A stretch of DNA of 64,000 bases from Caulobacter sp031457805 (GTDB lineage: Bacteria; Pseudomonadota; Alphaproteobacteria; Caulobacterales; Caulobacteraceae). A program made the translations under genes and the position numbers. The notes under the pieces are model-generated. The model did no database searches. It was not told where the DNA came from and saw nothing but the letters and a program-made list of their open reading frames with translations. The stretch lies in assembly GCF_031457805.1 (NCBI RefSeq), contig NZ_JAVDXI010000005.1:124001-188000 (forward strand). The letters run 5' to 3'. Positions 53,203 through 61,828 of the stretch are shown here, piece by piece; positions within the stretch are counted from its first letter, which is position 1; the number at the start of each line of letters is the position of its first letter.

Positions 53203-53303
53203 CCACGGATCGTGAGCGGACCGCGTTCCCTACGCGGACGATTCACAGCTCAAGGGCTGAGGCCGAAAAAGCTACGAAAGAAAGCGCCTCGGGGGCTTGC
53301 GTC

Positions 53304-53337
53304 TCGAGGGCGACGCCGCTAGGTATCGCGCCCTCGA
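53304..53337. other. hairpin between MBL gene and tRNA-Ser
   Basis: TCGAGGGCG (53304-53312) pairs perfectly with CGCCCTCGA (53329-53337) over a 16-nt loop. No T tract follows. It lies 36 bp before the tRNA gene. Confidence 0.5.
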
Positions 53338-53373
53338 CCTCGGGCAGCGAATTTGGCCTCCCGGACGGCGCCT

Positions 53374-53463
53374 GGAGAGGTGGCAGAGTGGTCGAATGCG
53401 CCGCACTCGAAATGCGGTTTACGTGAAAGCGTAACGTGGGTTCGAATCCCACCCTCTCCGCCA
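53374..53463 (+). tRNA. tRNA-Ser (CGA anticodon)
   Basis: A class II tRNA of 90 nt with a long variable arm. The acceptor stem GGAGAGG/CCTCTCC is perfect and is followed by G and encoded CCA. The anticodon stem is CCGCA/TGCGG with loop CTCGAAA and anticodon CGA (53408-53410), reading UCG. The variable arm is TTTACG-TGAAAG-CGTAA-like, and the T arm is GTGGG-TTCGAAT-CCCAC. Confidence 0.97.
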
Positions 53464-53640
53464 GCCCCGCCCGATCATGATCATCAGAAGCCGCATGGTT
53501 CCATGAGCCATGGCCGGACGCCTAGCGCCGCGATGGCGGACTGATTTCGTCAGAACAGCACCAAGCAAGTCACGGCGTCCCTTAGCCCCTGTCTGGCGCA
53601 AGGAAGAGGGCGCCGGTTCGCGCGAACGCCCTCAGAGGGG

Positions 53641-54873
53641 TTAGCGCGCGTCTCCGCGCTCGATGTCATCGACCAAGGCCGCGCTTGCGGGGTCATCAGC
53701 CAGCACCGAGCGGCGCGTCTTGGACACGCTCAGCACGGCCGCGCCGATGAGGGCGGCGCCCAGCGAACCCACCAGGACGCCGACCTTCACTTCATTCTGA
53801 AGAGCGGCGTCGCGGAACGCCAACAACCCGATGAAGAGACTCATGGTGAAGCCGATGCCGCACAGCAGGCTGACGCCGTAGAGCTGAAGCCACGAGGCCG
53901 CCACCGGCAGGCGGGCGACACCCAGCCGGATGGCGAGCCACGCCGCACCGAAGACACCAATCTGCTTGCCGAAGAACAGGCCAAGCGCCACGCCGAGCGT
54001 AACGGGTTCGATCAGAACTGACGGCGTCATGCCGGCGAACGAAACGCCCGCATTGGCGAAGCCGAAGATCGGCACGACCAGGAACGCCACCCACGGCGAC
54101 AGCGCATGCTCCAGGCGGTGCAGCGGCGAGGTCACGTCGTCCGGGGCGGCCTTGGACGCCTGCAGAGGAATGGTCATGGCCAGAACCACGCCGGCGATGG
54201 TGGCATGGACGCCGGACATCAGGACCAGCCACCACAGCGCGACACCCATGACGAGATAGGGCGCAAGTCGCTTCACCTTCAGTCGATTGAAGCCGATCAG
54301 GACCAGCGTGACGATCCCCGCGCCCGCGAGGGCGGCGGTGTTGAGCTCGGCCGTGTAGAAGACGGCGATGATCAGGACCGCCACCAGGTCGTCGACAATG
54401 GCCAGCGTCGCGAGAAAGATCTTCAGGCTCGTGGGGACGCGCGAGCCCAGCAGCGAGAGAACCCCCAGGGCGAAGGCGATGTCTGTCGCCGTGGGAATCG
54501 CCCAACCCCGAAGCGTTTCGGGGCTGCCTGCATTCAGGCCCGCATAGATCAAGCCCGGCACGATCACGCCGCCGGCGGCGGCGACGCAAGGCAGCGCCCG
54601 GTTCGCCCACGTCGACAGCTGACCGTCCAGGAACTCCCGCTTGATCTCAAGGCCGACGAACAGAAAGAAGATCGCCATCAGCCCGTCATTGATCCAGTGC
54701 AGCAGATCAAGTCCGGCGAACGGGACATGCAGGGCGTGGAAATAGCCCTCCGCCAGGGGCGAGTTAGCGACGAAGAGGGCCAGGACGGCGCAAGCCATCA
54801 GAAGCAGGCCGCCGGCGGCGCCGCTCTCCAGGAGCTCTCTCAGAACAGACGGCTTACGGACGCGTTGCAGCAT
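53641..54873 (-). CDS. nhaA: Na+/H+ antiporter NhaA
   Basis: A membrane protein of 410 residues with about twelve helices. The essential aspartate pair is in LATLAIVDDLVAVLIIAVFYT. Other conserved segments are WINDGLMAIFFLFVGLEIKRE, GWAIPTATDIAFALGVLSLLG, and FGFANAGVSF. It exchanges external protons for internal sodium. I chose ATG 54873; codons upstream to 54942 are not conserved. No clear regulator is adjacent. Confidence 0.96.
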   Translation of the reverse strand: MLQRVRKPSVLRELLESGAAGGLLLMACAVLALFVANSPLAEGYFHALHVPFAGLDLLHWINDGLMAIFFLFVGLEIKREFLDGQLSTWANRALPCVAAAGGVIVPGLIYAGLNAGSPETLRGWAIPTATDIAFALGVLSLLGSRVPTSLKIFLATLAIVDDLVAVLIIAVFYTAELNTAALAGAGIVTLVLIGFNRLKVKRLAPYLVMGVALWWLVLMSGVHATIAGVVLAMTIPLQASKAAPDDVTSPLHRLEHALSPWVAFLVVPIFGFANAGVSFAGMTPSVLIEPVTLGVALGLFFGKQIGVFGAAWLAIRLGVARLPVAASWLQLYGVSLLCGIGFTMSLFIGLLAFRDAALQNEVKVGVLVGSLGAALIGAAVLSVSKTRRSVLADDPASAALVDDIERGDAR

Positions 54874-55042
54874 GGCGCAGGTCTCCACGCTGGCGGCCCG
54901 ACCAACGCAAAACCTGATCGACCAACAGGATCGACCACCCACGTTCGCCTATCGCATCAAGAAAAACGACGAACAAGCCTCCGCGAGGACATTTCCCGTC
55001 GAGACCCGAGGAACTGGCCACAGCTTGGCGCTGGCCGCCGCG

Positions 55043-56845
55043 CTAAGTCAGCCGGCGGATCGCCTGACAAACGTCCTCGGCCTCCGGCCCCAAGACCACG
55101 TGCACGGACCGCTCGCCCACGCGAACGACGCCCCGAACGCCCACCACCCGCAAGCTTGTTTCATCAACGAGCGCCGCGTCGTGGACAACGACACGCACGC
55201 GGCTCGAACAAGCGCTGACCTCGCGCAGGTTGGCCGCGCCGCCCAACGCGCCGACCAGCGCCGAGGCCCTTTGATCATCGGCGATGGAGCGCTGACCGGT
55301 GGGTGAGGCTTCAGAGGGCGCCTGCGTATGTGCGCGCAATGCTGGCGCCCCGGTCGCAGCGCTGCTCATCGCGGCGCGGATTTCGCCGGCGACCGTATCG
55401 GCGATGGGCCCAAGCACGACCTGAAGCGCCTTGTCGGAGGGTCTGACGACACCCCGGGCGCCCAAGGCCTTCAGAATGGCCTCGTTGACCGCGCCCTGGT
55501 CCGCCACGATCAGGCGTAGCCGGGTGGTGCAGGCGTCGACGCTGACGAGATTGGCCGCGCCCCCAAGCGCCGCGACAAAGTCGGCGCCGCGTCCGCCCCC
55601 GGTGGTCACCGCCTCAACCGGCGGCGTCTCGTCAACTTCGCGACCAGGCGTCTTCAGATCGAACCGGAGAATCGCGAACCGGAAAACGCCGTAGTAGACC
55701 GCGCCATAGGCCAGCCCCACCGGGATCAGCAGCAGCGGCCGCGTGGCCTTGTTGAAATTCAACACATAGTCGAACAGGCCCGCCGAGAACCCAAAGCCCA
55801 ACTTGATGTCCAGCATGTTCATCAGGGCCATCGACAGCCCGGTCAGCAGCGCGTGGATGGCGAAGAGCACCGGCGCCAAGAACATGAAGGTGAACTCGAT
55901 CGGCTCGGTCACGCCTGTCAGGAACGACGTCAGGGCGAGCGATCCCAGCATGCCCGCCACCGCCTTGCGACGCTCCGGACGCGCCGCGTGCAGCATGGCC
56001 AGGCACGCCGCCGGCAGGCCGAACATCATCACCGGGAAGAATCCGCTCATGAACGCGCCGGCGGTCTTATCCCCGGCGGCGAAGCGGTTGAGGTCGCCGG
56101 TGACGCCGTTGAAGTCACCCAGGATGAACCAGACCACGTTGTTGAGGATGTGGTGCAGGCCCGTGACGATCAGCAGGCGATTGAGTAGGCCATAGATGAC
56201 GAGGCCCAGATTCCCGGACGCGGTGACGAGATTGCTGAGGCCGTCGACACCCGACTCCAGCGTGCCCCAGAACGACCCGAACAGCAGAGCCAGCACGACC
56301 CCGGCCAGGCCCGCCACGATCGGCACGAACCGGCGGCCGCCGAAGAAGGCCAAGTACTCGGGCAGCTTGATGCTGCTGTAGCGGTTGTAGAGCCAGCCGC
56401 TGATCACGCCCGAGAGGATGCCTACAGGGATCGAGAGCTTGCCGATCTCCTTGGCCTTCCAGGCTGCGACCGCCAGATCCTTGGCCCCTTCGACGGCCTT
56501 GGCCGCAACCTCGGGCGGGGCGACCAGCACCGCCTCGACGCCCTTGGTGGCGATCACGTAGCAGACCACCCCGGCCAGGCCAGCCGCGCCGTGGTTTTCG
56601 CGCGCCAGCCCCACGGCCACGCCGATGGCGAAGATCAGGCCCAGGCTGCCGAAGATCGCGCCGCCAGCCGCCCCGAAGGTGTTGGCCACCGTCAGCGAAA
56701 CCCCATGGGTCATCGCCGCCAGGGCGGGCGCGCCCAGCAGGTCCGGCTGGCCGATGCGCAGGAGCAGCGCCGCCACCGGCAGCACCGCGATCGGCAGCAT
56801 CAGGGCGCGACCGAGCGGCTGCAGCACTTCAAGCGGAGACTTCAT
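55043..56845 (-). CDS. nagE: PTS N-acetylglucosamine permease, EIIC with two EIIB domains
   Basis: A protein of 600 residues. The EIIC membrane domain (about 1-370) carries LQPLGRALMLPIAVLPVAALLLRIG and GVTEPIEFTFMFLAPVLFAIHALLTG. Two EIIB domains follow. The first has LGGAANLVSVDACTTRLRLIV with its phospho-cysteine. The second, at the C-terminus, has LGGAANLREVSACSSRVRVVV, also with the cysteine. No EIIA domain is attached; it is on the neighbouring FPr-type protein. I chose ATG 56845 with GGAG 9 nt upstream, 4 nt after the ptsP stop; ATG 56869 is also possible. Confidence 0.92.
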   Translation of the reverse strand: MKSPLEVLQPLGRALMLPIAVLPVAALLLRIGQPDLLGAPALAAMTHGVSLTVANTFGAAGGAIFGSLGLIFAIGVAVGLARENHGAAGLAGVVCYVIATKGVEAVLVAPPEVAAKAVEGAKDLAVAAWKAKEIGKLSIPVGILSGVISGWLYNRYSSIKLPEYLAFFGGRRFVPIVAGLAGVVLALLFGSFWGTLESGVDGLSNLVTASGNLGLVIYGLLNRLLIVTGLHHILNNVVWFILGDFNGVTGDLNRFAAGDKTAGAFMSGFFPVMMFGLPAACLAMLHAARPERRKAVAGMLGSLALTSFLTGVTEPIEFTFMFLAPVLFAIHALLTGLSMALMNMLDIKLGFGFSAGLFDYVLNFNKATRPLLLIPVGLAYGAVYYGVFRFAILRFDLKTPGREVDETPPVEAVTTGGGRGADFVAALGGAANLVSVDACTTRLRLIVADQGAVNEAILKALGARGVVRPSDKALQVVLGPIADTVAGEIRAAMSSAATGAPALRAHTQAPSEASPTGQRSIADDQRASALVGALGGAANLREVSACSSRVRVVVHDAALVDETSLRVVGVRGVVRVGERSVHVVLGPEAEDVCQAIRRLT

Positions 56846-56849
56846 CGGT

Positions 56850-59378
56850 TCAGGCTCCGTGGGGCGCATTCAGATGGGTTTGGACAAGCGCTCTGATCGC
56901 GTCAGGCGAGGTTTGTTCCAGCGCTTGAGCCGCCAGGGCCCGGCAGGTTTCCAGCGAAAGCATCCGCACGCGGGCCTTCACCTCGGGCGCGATCGAGGCC
57001 GTGGTCGACAGTTCAGTGACCCCGAGACCCAGCAGGATCGGCGTGGCGTCGAGGTCCGAGGCGAGGCCGCCGCACACCCCCACCCAGCGCTGATGCTTGG
57101 CAGCGCCCTTGCAGGTCTGGTCAATCATGCGCAGCACCGCCGGATGCAGGGCGTCGATCCCGGCGGCCAGTTCCGGATTGCCCCGGTCCATGGCCAGCAC
57201 GTACTGGGTCAGGTCGTTGGTGCCCACCGACAGGAAGTCGGCCTCGGCCGCGAGCAGGTCGGCGGTGACCGCGGCGGCCGGAGTTTCAATCATGACCCCG
57301 AGCTCCACGCGCTCAGTGATCCCCAACTCGCGCTTGGCTTCCTCCAGCACCGCGCGCACGGCGCGCAGTTCGTCCAGGCTCGCCACCATCGGAACCATGA
57401 TCTTGCATTGTCCAAGCGGAACAACCCGCAGGATGGCGCGCAGCTGGGTCTTCAGAAGGTGCGGTCGCCAGAGGCTCACCCGTACCCCGCGCAGGCCCAG
57501 CGCCGGGTTCTCCTCGGCCGGGATCGGCAGATAGGGCGCGGCCTTGTCGCCGCCGACATCCAGCGTGCGGATGATCAGCGGCCGGCCGTCCAGGGCGTCG
57601 GCGATGGCCTGATACTGACGGGCCTGCTCGTCCTCGTCGGGCGGAGTTTCACGATCCAGGAACAGGAACTCCGTACGCAGCAGGCCCGAGCCCTCGGCTC
57701 CGTTGGCCACGGCGGTCTGGGCGTCGGCGACCGAACCGGTGTTGGCGAAAACCTCGATGCGCGCGCCGTCCAGCGTCACGGCTGGCTGATGCGCCGCAGC
57801 CTTAGCGGCGGCCTTGAGTTCCTGGCGCCGGGCCAGGCCCATCTGCGCCGCCTCAAGGGCCTTGGCGTCGGGCGCGACGCGCAAGGTCGCGGCGTCGGCG
57901 TCCAGGATCAGAGTCGCGCCGTCCTTGACCTTTGACAGCGCGCCGCCCAGAGCGACCAGCGCGGGTATGCCCATGGCCGCCGCCAAGATCGCCACGTGCG
58001 AGGTCGGACCGCCGCGCGCGGTGGCGAAGCCGGCGACAGCGGCAGGATCGACGTCCATCAACTGAGAGGGCAACAACTCGTCGGCCAGCAGGATCGAGCC
58101 CGGCGCCAGCGTGGCGTCCGCTTCCTCCTCGCCGCTGAGGGCGCGCAGGACCTGCCGTTCCAAGTCGATCAGGTCATCAACGCGTTCGGCCATGCGACGA
58201 TCACCCAAGGCTCGAAGCGCCTCGACATATCCGCCTACGGATTGGCGCCAGGCGAAGCCGGCGCTCCTGCCTTCGGCGATCAGCCGCCGCGCACCGGCGG
58301 TCAGTTCCGGATCGTCGAGGAACGCGTGGTGCGCCGCCAGGATCGCCTTGCGAGCCTTGTCGCCGGTCTCGGCGGCCTTGCCGATCCGTGTCCGGACCTT
58401 TTGGAGCGCCGCCGCCAGCGCCGCCTCTTCCTGCGCCCGCCCCTCGCCAGCCTCGCGCACCACGATCTCAGCGGCCGCCAGACGCACCGCCTTGCCGATC
58501 GCCAGGCCCGGCGCGGCGAGCACGCCCTTGAGCACGCCGTCGCGCGGCAAGTCGGCGGGCGTGGACGGTTCGACCTGCGGGGGCGCGGACGCCGCCGGCG
58601 CTTTGGCGATCAGCGGCGCGCCCTCGCCCATCCCGCTTTCGATCAACTCGGCCAGCGCCGCAACCGCCGCCGAAGCATCTGGGCCGGAGGCCTGTAGTTG
58701 GACCACATCGCCATGACGGACGGCCAGCGACATCAATCCCACCGGGCTCCTGGCGTTGGCGCGTCGCGCGCCGATCACCAGCGCCGTCTCGGCGTCAAAG
58801 GTCTTGGCCGCCTCGGCGATCCGCGCGGCCGGGCGGGCGTGGATTCCATGGGCCAAAGGCACGACGATCTCACGCAGGGCCTCTTCGCCAGCCCCCGCCG
58901 CAGCCACCACCGCGTCGCCGACCGGCGCGAGCTCCATCAGGAACGCTCCGGCCGCGACCTCGCGGTCCTGGTCGCGACGCACGATCTGAAACGCCTCCAG
59001 ATTGGTGATCACCACCGGGGTGATCAGGCTGCGGGCGCGTTGGGCCAGGAGGTCGAGATCGAAGCTGATCAACCGGTCGCCCGCCTTCACCGACTGGCCG
59101 TCCTGGACAAAGACCTCGAAGCCCTCGCCGTTCAGGGCGACGGTCTCCAGGCCGATATGCATCAGGATCTCAGCGCCGTTCGCCGCCCGCAGCGTCACGG
59201 CGTGACAAGCGCGGTGCACATTCACGACGGTCGCGTCGCACGGCGCATGCAGTGTCGAATCCAGCGGATCAATCGCCAGTCCGTCGCCTAACATCCGCTC
59301 GGCGAATACGGCGTCCGGCGTTTCTTCAAGCGGCGCGATCCATCCCCTCAGGGGGGCGGTGAGGACGAGGTTGGACAC
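56850..59378 (-). CDS. ptsP: fused PTS protein EIIA(Glc)-HPr-Enzyme I
   Basis: A multi-domain phosphotransferase of 842 residues. EIIA(Glc/crr type) spans about 1-150, with the active histidine in EILMHIGLETVALNG. The HPr domain spans about 165-260, with the phospho-histidine in LAHGIHARPAARIAEA. Enzyme I spans about 280-835, with the phospho-histidine loop ARGGPTSHVAILAAAMGIPA and the PEP-site GTNDLTQYVLAMDRGN. It can run the whole relay from PEP to EIIA in one chain and hand phosphate to the adjacent EIIC-EIIB-EIIB protein. The start is GTG 59378 with GAGGAA 9 nt upstream. Confidence 0.94.
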   Translation of the reverse strand: MSNLVLTAPLRGWIAPLEETPDAVFAERMLGDGLAIDPLDSTLHAPCDATVVNVHRACHAVTLRAANGAEILMHIGLETVALNGEGFEVFVQDGQSVKAGDRLISFDLDLLAQRARSLITPVVITNLEAFQIVRRDQDREVAAGAFLMELAPVGDAVVAAAGAGEEALREIVVPLAHGIHARPAARIAEAAKTFDAETALVIGARRANARSPVGLMSLAVRHGDVVQLQASGPDASAAVAALAELIESGMGEGAPLIAKAPAASAPPQVEPSTPADLPRDGVLKGVLAAPGLAIGKAVRLAAAEIVVREAGEGRAQEEAALAAALQKVRTRIGKAAETGDKARKAILAAHHAFLDDPELTAGARRLIAEGRSAGFAWRQSVGGYVEALRALGDRRMAERVDDLIDLERQVLRALSGEEEADATLAPGSILLADELLPSQLMDVDPAAVAGFATARGGPTSHVAILAAAMGIPALVALGGALSKVKDGATLILDADAATLRVAPDAKALEAAQMGLARRQELKAAAKAAAHQPAVTLDGARIEVFANTGSVADAQTAVANGAEGSGLLRTEFLFLDRETPPDEDEQARQYQAIADALDGRPLIIRTLDVGGDKAAPYLPIPAEENPALGLRGVRVSLWRPHLLKTQLRAILRVVPLGQCKIMVPMVASLDELRAVRAVLEEAKRELGITERVELGVMIETPAAAVTADLLAAEADFLSVGTNDLTQYVLAMDRGNPELAAGIDALHPAVLRMIDQTCKGAAKHQRWVGVCGGLASDLDATPILLGLGVTELSTTASIAPEVKARVRMLSLETCRALAAQALEQTSPDAIRALVQTHLNAPHGA

Positions 59379-59397
59379 GATCTACGCTTCCTCGAAA

Positions 59398-61671
59398 CTA
59401 GTGCGCAGGCTTGAGGGTCACGCGTTCGATCACCCAGAAGGGATCGAGGCTCTTCGACGTGAAGGTCAGGCACAGATCGACCTTCTCAGCGCGCGCCGGC
59501 AGACGGCCGGCGATGGTCGAGAGGCCGGCATTGCGGGCGGCGTCGCCGAGCGGGATGGCGGCGATCTTTTCACCCGCGCAACCCGCACGGACCTCCAGCT
59601 CGCCGCCTGGCGTGGCCGGCGCACGCAGCGGGATCTTGTCGCGGTCCTGGCCAACCTGGAAGTTGAACGGGATCTGGGTGACGCGGGCGCTGAGCAGCGC
59701 GCCCTTGTCGAGACGCGCGCCTTCCCAGATCCAGCAGGGATTAAAAATGTCGACCATCATCATCGGGCGCTGGTCGAGCGCGGCGGGCGCGTCGTCGATC
59801 ATCGTCAGCGGCACCTGCTGCGTGCAGAGCTTCAGCTGGCCGCTGTTGCGCGTCTGCAGAAGATCCGCCGACATCGTCCACGACCGCTCGCGGCCCAGCG
59901 GCTGACCGTCGACGAAGGTCCGCGCCTTCAGCACCGCGCCGGTGGCCAGCTCGACGGGCGCCGCATAGGTCGAAGAGGCCGCCGTGGGCGCCTTGCCATC
60001 GGTCGTGTAGCGAATCTGACCGACGCCCAGGCCAGTCGCTAAAGCCAAACGCATCTTGCCGCCCTCCCCCTCGGACAGCGCCGGCTGAGGCTCGAAGGGA
60101 ACCGGGTTGGCGGCCACGCCGAGGATCTTCAGCCGGGCCATCTCGGCGGGAAGGCGCTTGGCGAAAGCCGCCCAGCTGGCGTTAGCTTCGGACGACCACG
60201 CTCGCTCAGCCAGCGCCACAGCGCGCGGGAAGGCCATCAGCTGCATGCGCTGATCGGTCTGCATGTGCTCGGTCCAGACATTGGCCTGGACGCCGAGGAT
60301 ATGCTTGCGCTCGTCAGGGGTCAGCTGCGCTGGCGCCGGATCGAAGGCGTAGACATCCTTCAGGCTGGAGATGTGACCGCGTCCGGTGGGCTCCTCGGCC
60401 GAGGCGCTCTGGCGGTTGTCGAGATAGAGCACCGGGTGCGGCGACAGCACCGTGTCATGGCCCTGTTTGGCGGCGGCGATCGCGCCGTCGATCCCGCGCC
60501 AGGACATGACCGTGGCGTTGGGCGCGAGGCCGCCCTCGAGGATCTCGTCCCAGCCGATCAGGCGGCGGCCGCGCCTTTCCAGGCTCTTGCCGACCCGCTG
60601 GATGAACCAGCTCTGCAACTCGTGCTCATCCTTGAGCCCCAGTTCCTTGATCTTGGCCTGGACCTTCGGGCTAGCCTTCCACTGGTCCTTGATCGCCTCG
60701 TCGCCGCCGACATGGATGAAGGTCGACGGGAAGATGTCCATCACCTCATTCAGGACGTCGTCGAGGAAGGCGAAGGTGGCGTCGTCGGTGTTGTAGAGCC
60801 AGGGAAACACGCCCCAGTCGCCCATCTTGCTGGCGTCCGGCGGCGCGGTTCCCAGCTGCGGATAGGCGACGATCGGCGCCAGCGCGTGACCCGGCGTTTC
60901 GATCTCCGGCACAACGGTGATGTTACGTGCTGCGGCGTAGGCGACCAGTTCCCGGGCCTGGTCCTGCGTGTAGAAGCCGCCGTACTTGGGATAGTTGACC
61001 GCCGCGCCCGGATTGCGCCGCCACGCGGCGACCTGCGTCAGCTTTGGATACTTCTTGATCTCCAGCCGCCAGCCCTGGTCGTCGACCAGATGCCAGTGGA
61101 AGGTGTTGAGCTTGTGCGCGGCCATCGCGTCGATCACCGCCTTCAGCGTGTCGAGCGACTGGTAGTGGCGGGCGCTGTCGACCATCAGGCCGCGCCAGGC
61201 GAAGCGCGGCGCATCCTCGATGGCGGCGGCGGGAAGAGCGACAGGGCCCTTGGCCTCGTCCGGGGTGGCCAACTGCCAGAGCGACATCGCGCCGTAGAAC
61301 AAGCCGGCGCGCCTGGCGGCGGCGATGGTCACGCCCTTGGCGTTGATATCGAGCGTATAGGCTTCGCCTGAGGGCCCTTCCCGGGTCAGGACGATGGCGC
61401 CGACGGATGGGGGCCCTTCCGCGACAAGCGGACGGAAGCCGCGCGAACGCTGGATAAGGTCTGCGAGCTGGATGGCCACGCCCTTGGCCTCGACATCCCC
61501 CTTGGGCACGTGGATGCGGGTGGAGGCTGAGAGGGTGAAGCTCCCCTCGGCCTCGACGACCTTGGCGGGTGCGGGCGTGATCGTGAGGCTGCTGCCGAAT
61601 GCGCCGGTCGCAAACACAGCGGTTAGCGCGAACGCCGAAACAGCGGCGATACGGAGCGGGGTCAAGGTCAC
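59398..61671 (-). CDS. family 20 beta-N-acetylhexosaminidase
   Basis: A secreted glycoside hydrolase of 757 residues. An N-terminal signal (IAAVSAFALTAVFATGAFGSS) is followed by the GH20b domain and the catalytic TIM barrel. The catalytic pair is in TFIHVGGDEAIKDQW. Substrate-site sequences are FAWRGLMVDSARHYQSLD, NTFHWHLVDDQGWRLEIKKYP and GVQANVWTEHM. It releases terminal GlcNAc from chitin oligosaccharides. I chose GTG 61671. An in-frame TTG at 61683 lacks a ribosome-binding site, and the GAGG before GTG is only 4 nt away, so the start is not certain. Confidence 0.93.
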   Translation of the reverse strand: MTLTPLRIAAVSAFALTAVFATGAFGSSLTITPAPAKVVEAEGSFTLSASTRIHVPKGDVEAKGVAIQLADLIQRSRGFRPLVAEGPPSVGAIVLTREGPSGEAYTLDINAKGVTIAAARRAGLFYGAMSLWQLATPDEAKGPVALPAAAIEDAPRFAWRGLMVDSARHYQSLDTLKAVIDAMAAHKLNTFHWHLVDDQGWRLEIKKYPKLTQVAAWRRNPGAAVNYPKYGGFYTQDQARELVAYAAARNITVVPEIETPGHALAPIVAYPQLGTAPPDASKMGDWGVFPWLYNTDDATFAFLDDVLNEVMDIFPSTFIHVGGDEAIKDQWKASPKVQAKIKELGLKDEHELQSWFIQRVGKSLERRGRRLIGWDEILEGGLAPNATVMSWRGIDGAIAAAKQGHDTVLSPHPVLYLDNRQSASAEEPTGRGHISSLKDVYAFDPAPAQLTPDERKHILGVQANVWTEHMQTDQRMQLMAFPRAVALAERAWSSEANASWAAFAKRLPAEMARLKILGVAANPVPFEPQPALSEGEGGKMRLALATGLGVGQIRYTTDGKAPTAASSTYAAPVELATGAVLKARTFVDGQPLGRERSWTMSADLLQTRNSGQLKLCTQQVPLTMIDDAPAALDQRPMMMVDIFNPCWIWEGARLDKGALLSARVTQIPFNFQVGQDRDKIPLRAPATPGGELEVRAGCAGEKIAAIPLGDAARNAGLSTIAGRLPARAEKVDLCLTFTSKSLDPFWVIERVTLKPAH

Positions 61672-61828
61672 GCAGCCTCGCAAAGAAGGTGGTGGACAGC
61701 CGGCAAAAAGCGGGCGGGACGGCCGGGCCGTCCCGCCCCAGCTCCATGCTTGCAGTCAGGAGGGGTTGGATCAATGCGCAAACATCGGAGGCTTCGGATC
61801 GCGCCGAAGCCTCCGACCACTGAACGTC

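Noticed and set aside
53600..53640. The inverted repeat GAGGGCG/CGCCCTC after nhaA as a terminator
   Set aside because: No T tract follows on the relevant strand; the evidence is too weak to list it.
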